Shown piece by piece: positions 61,930-64,000 of a stretch of 64,000 bases of DNA. Made by a program: the position numbers and the translations under genes. Location: NCBI GenBank assembly GCA_019633425.1, contig WSUB01000202.1, forward strand, positions 1-64,000. The letters run 5' to 3'. Position 1 is the stretch's first letter. The number at the start of each line of letters is the position of its first letter. The DNA comes from Tulasnella sp. 424. Lineage: Eukaryota; Basidiomycota; Agaricomycetes; Cantharellales; Tulasnellaceae. Below the pieces are notes generated by a model that worked only from the letters and a program-made list of their open reading frames with translations, was not told where the DNA came from and did no database searches.

Positions 61930-62371
61930 ACAAGGCAGGGAATGGGATCGCCCATTCCGATCAAAGGAGGAATGGCTAAGCCATTCGATTATCATGCCAA
62001 AATGGACCAGACTCATTTCTTAGGATATGGTCAAACTGAGCACTCCATTTGAGAAGGGGACGCTGATGGGCAGGGTGGTGGCTTGCCATTGTGTATATGA
62101 GGGAAAATGGAGTGGGGCCCATTTTCAATCGTGAAGGAATGGCACGGACGAATTACAGACAAGGCAGGGAATGGGATCGCCCATTCCGATCAAAGGAGAC
62201 AATGGGCAAGCCATTTTATTATCGCGCCGAAATGGACCAGACTCATTTCTTAAGATATGGGTTAAACTAAGTACACCATTTGAGAGTCGGGACGCTAATG
62301 GGCAGGGCAGTGGCTCACCATTGTGTATATGAGGGACAATGGAGTGGGGCCCATTTTCAATTGTGAAGGAA
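61930..62371. repeat. Tandem 229-bp repeat rich in AATGG/CCATT
   Basis: Two direct copies, 61930–62158 and 62159–62371, both opening ACAAGGCAGGGAATGGGATC. The first copy contains five AATGG and five CCATT, where about 0.2 of each is expected by chance. A 195-codon minus-strand frame (62712–62125) crosses the second copy, but its internal peptide repeats merely follow the DNA repeats. Likely part of a mobile or satellite element. Confidence 0.8.
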
Positions 62372-62880
62372 ATGGGATCAAATGGGCAAATGACGCGCCA
62401 GGAAACCGGTGCGCATTCTTCAAAGGACAAAGGGTGGGGCGGAATCTCCCATCTGGATAAGTGCGGAAACGAGCAGGCCACTCGAATACGATGCGAGGAA
62501 TGAAGCGGAGCATCTTCGGGGGAACAGGAATGGTGGCATCCACTACGAGCGAGGACCCATTCTGTCCCAGCGAGAGGACGGGCGGGCCATTCGAATATGA
62601 TGCTAAAATGGTACAGAAAACGTGGGGTGACATTGTGTGCGCAAGGAAAAATGGAGTGGCCATTCTTCAAAGGACGAGAAGTGGAAGGGGGGAGGGAGTC
62701 CATTATGAACAAAGGGAGAAATGAGAGATCCGGACAAAATTTTGTAAGGGGATGGACGAAAAAAGCGCTCTATTGGAAAGCCCCATTTAGCGAGGGATGG
62801 TTGTCGCGGCACAGCAAGCATGTGGCGCGGCGCTGTGCACCGGTCCGGCAATCTAACGTCGGACTCTCAGCCGATCAAGG
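62372..62880. repeat. Degenerate continuation of the AATGG/CCATT repeat
   Basis: Partial copies recur: CATTCTTCAAAGGAC at 62414 and 62663, GGCCACTCGAATACGATGC at 62476, GGCCATTCGAATATGATGC at 62584, and AATGGAGTGG-type units at 62651. No gene recognised. Confidence 0.55.
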
Positions 62881-63425
62881 ACTTTGAACTTCACGAGTTG
62901 CATTCTGGCTATTTCGAGGACCTCTTCCTCTCGGACATGAAGGGAATCGTTGTGGAGAATATGCTTACTTTGAGTTCTTTCAAGTTTCTTTCTTGTCTGC
63001 CTATTTGAGACTGAATTTGCCCTCGGATGTGACTTTAAGTTAATTCAAGTCCGATTTGAGTCGCCTTCAGGTCAACCTTTGAGTAATTCTCAGGTTCGCT
63101 TCGAGTTTCCTTTCATGTCCATTCAGGTCTCCTTCTGGTGTATTTGTGCCTTACACGTTTCATTCGGGGCTGATTTCAGTCTCCCTCAGGTCTCGCCTGC
63201 TCGCGACTGGAAACACACCCGAGCGTGACCAATAGCGCGACTGAAAATGTACTTCAAGTCAAATTCTCGTTCCTTTGGGTTCCTTTCAGCTTCAGCCCAA
63301 GTCGGATATTTGTCTCCCTCTGTTGAAACCTAAACAAGACAACAAAGGGTCTGAAAGCAACCCTTATTCCGACTTCAAGTCCGAGCCCGGTCCGATCCGA
63401 GTTTGAACGTGGCGAAACTGTTTGC
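62881..63425. repeat. Tract of degenerate TTCAAGT/TTCAGGT motifs, no gene
   Basis: Short T-rich motifs (TTCAAGT, TTCAGGT, TTGAGT, TTCGAGT) recur every ~10–20 nt between about 62975 and 63150, and again near 63255 and 63375. Reading frames are short. It might be the decayed end of the repeat element to its left. Confidence 0.4.
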
Positions 63426-64000
63426 ATTTTCCCGTGGCCGGCTAGGGATGACGGGACCGGAGAAGCGGGACAGCTCTTGGGCTCGAGTCAAGTCATTTTC
63501 CGTATGTCTACAAATCATTCCCAGAAACCGTCTTCACCGAGCTTACAATGTGCTTTCGTGTCTTCAGAGTTGCATGGAATGCATACCAACACCTCTCATC
63601 CCCCAGAAGCGTCAACTCCTCCCCCTGTGACAACAACCTCGATACCCGAACCTCCCATCACCGGAGGAGCGGTACCCCCAACGTAAACCTTGCATGCAGT
63701 AGGTCGGTATTGTGGCCTAATCGCCCCTACGATTCGGCGACGGCACCGGGCATTCCCCCTCTTCACCACCCCGCCAAATCCCGCTCAAGTTCATATAGTG
63801 CAACATGCTCGCGAAGCTCTTGGAATCTACTCTATCTGGAGCGAATACTCGTAGTTGGCTTCAAGGGGGACGAGTGGCGATTCCTGCTATCTCGCGACGA
63901 TTAGGGACTTACCACCCGTCACGCGATTCAAAGAACACCAACGCGATCACCAAAGGGGAACAACTTACGGCTGGGGAGCTATTAGGATTGGGAACGATGG
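63426..64000. repeat. Start of another type II spacer, cut by the window edge
   Basis: From GGGATGACGGGACCGGAGAA the sequence follows 54430–54980 closely, including the later GGGGAGCTATTAGGATTG-like end. By analogy a further receptor copy may lie to the right. Confidence 0.6.

Noticed and set aside
62125..62712. 195-codon minus-strand ORF in the repeat region
   Set aside because: Its peptide repeats simply mirror the AATGG/CCATT DNA repeats, and no domain is recognisable.

Overview
The window looks like nuclear DNA of a filamentous basidiomycete, most likely an Agaricomycete near Rhizoctonia/Ceratobasidium. That placement rests on three things: many short GT–AG introns (46–62 nt), CT-rich sequence in front of start codons, and large NACHT–WD40 receptor genes of a style I associate with that group. 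The species call is recollection, not a search result.

The window is dominated by one gene family in direct tandem on the + strand. A decayed, truncated copy (unit 0, 1–1250) is followed by six full-length copies starting at 5780, 15185, 26570, 35858, 46135 and 56197, spaced 9.3–11.4 kb apart. Each has the same ten-exon plan. Exons 1–8 encode an alpha-helical N-terminal half that includes a HeLo/MLKL-like bundle. Exon 9 (~1.59 kb) encodes a NACHT NTPase with a GMAGRGKS P-loop and a DALDEC Walker B. A 62-nt intron follows. Exon 10 (~2.1 kb) encodes 12–13 near-identical 43-residue WD40 repeats. The predicted proteins are about 1,560–1,615 residues. This is the architecture of fungal NLR-like STAND receptors of the HET-E/HNWD type: a cell-death effector, a switch and a ligand-sensing propeller. 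Units 1, 2, 4 and 5 look intact. Unit 3 has a +1 frameshift in exon 1 that a second ATG 13 nt downstream would absorb. Unit 6 is full length except for one TGA in WD40 repeat 4.

Each ~4–5 kb spacer is also part of the duplicated unit. It carries a 3' flanking block, then one of two partly related segments (type I or type II) with relics of a second, decayed gene that has a Cys-rich C-terminal part, then a conserved upstream region of the next receptor. Mobile DNA has inserted since duplication: a 268-bp solo LTR (21390–21657, 5-bp target duplication) and a 568-bp MITE (52794–53361, long inverted termini, TA duplication). In the last 2 kb the pattern is interrupted by a tandem 229-bp repeat dense in AATGG/CCATT motifs and by a TTCAAGT-rich tract. 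Type II spacer sequence then resumes, suggesting another unit beyond the right edge.

The locus reads as a receptor-diversification array: tandem duplication, patchwork exchange between copies (unit 3 combines stretches matching units 1, 5 and 2), and WD40 repeats that are homogenised except at a few surface positions. No tRNA, rRNA, CRISPR or unrelated intact gene was seen.
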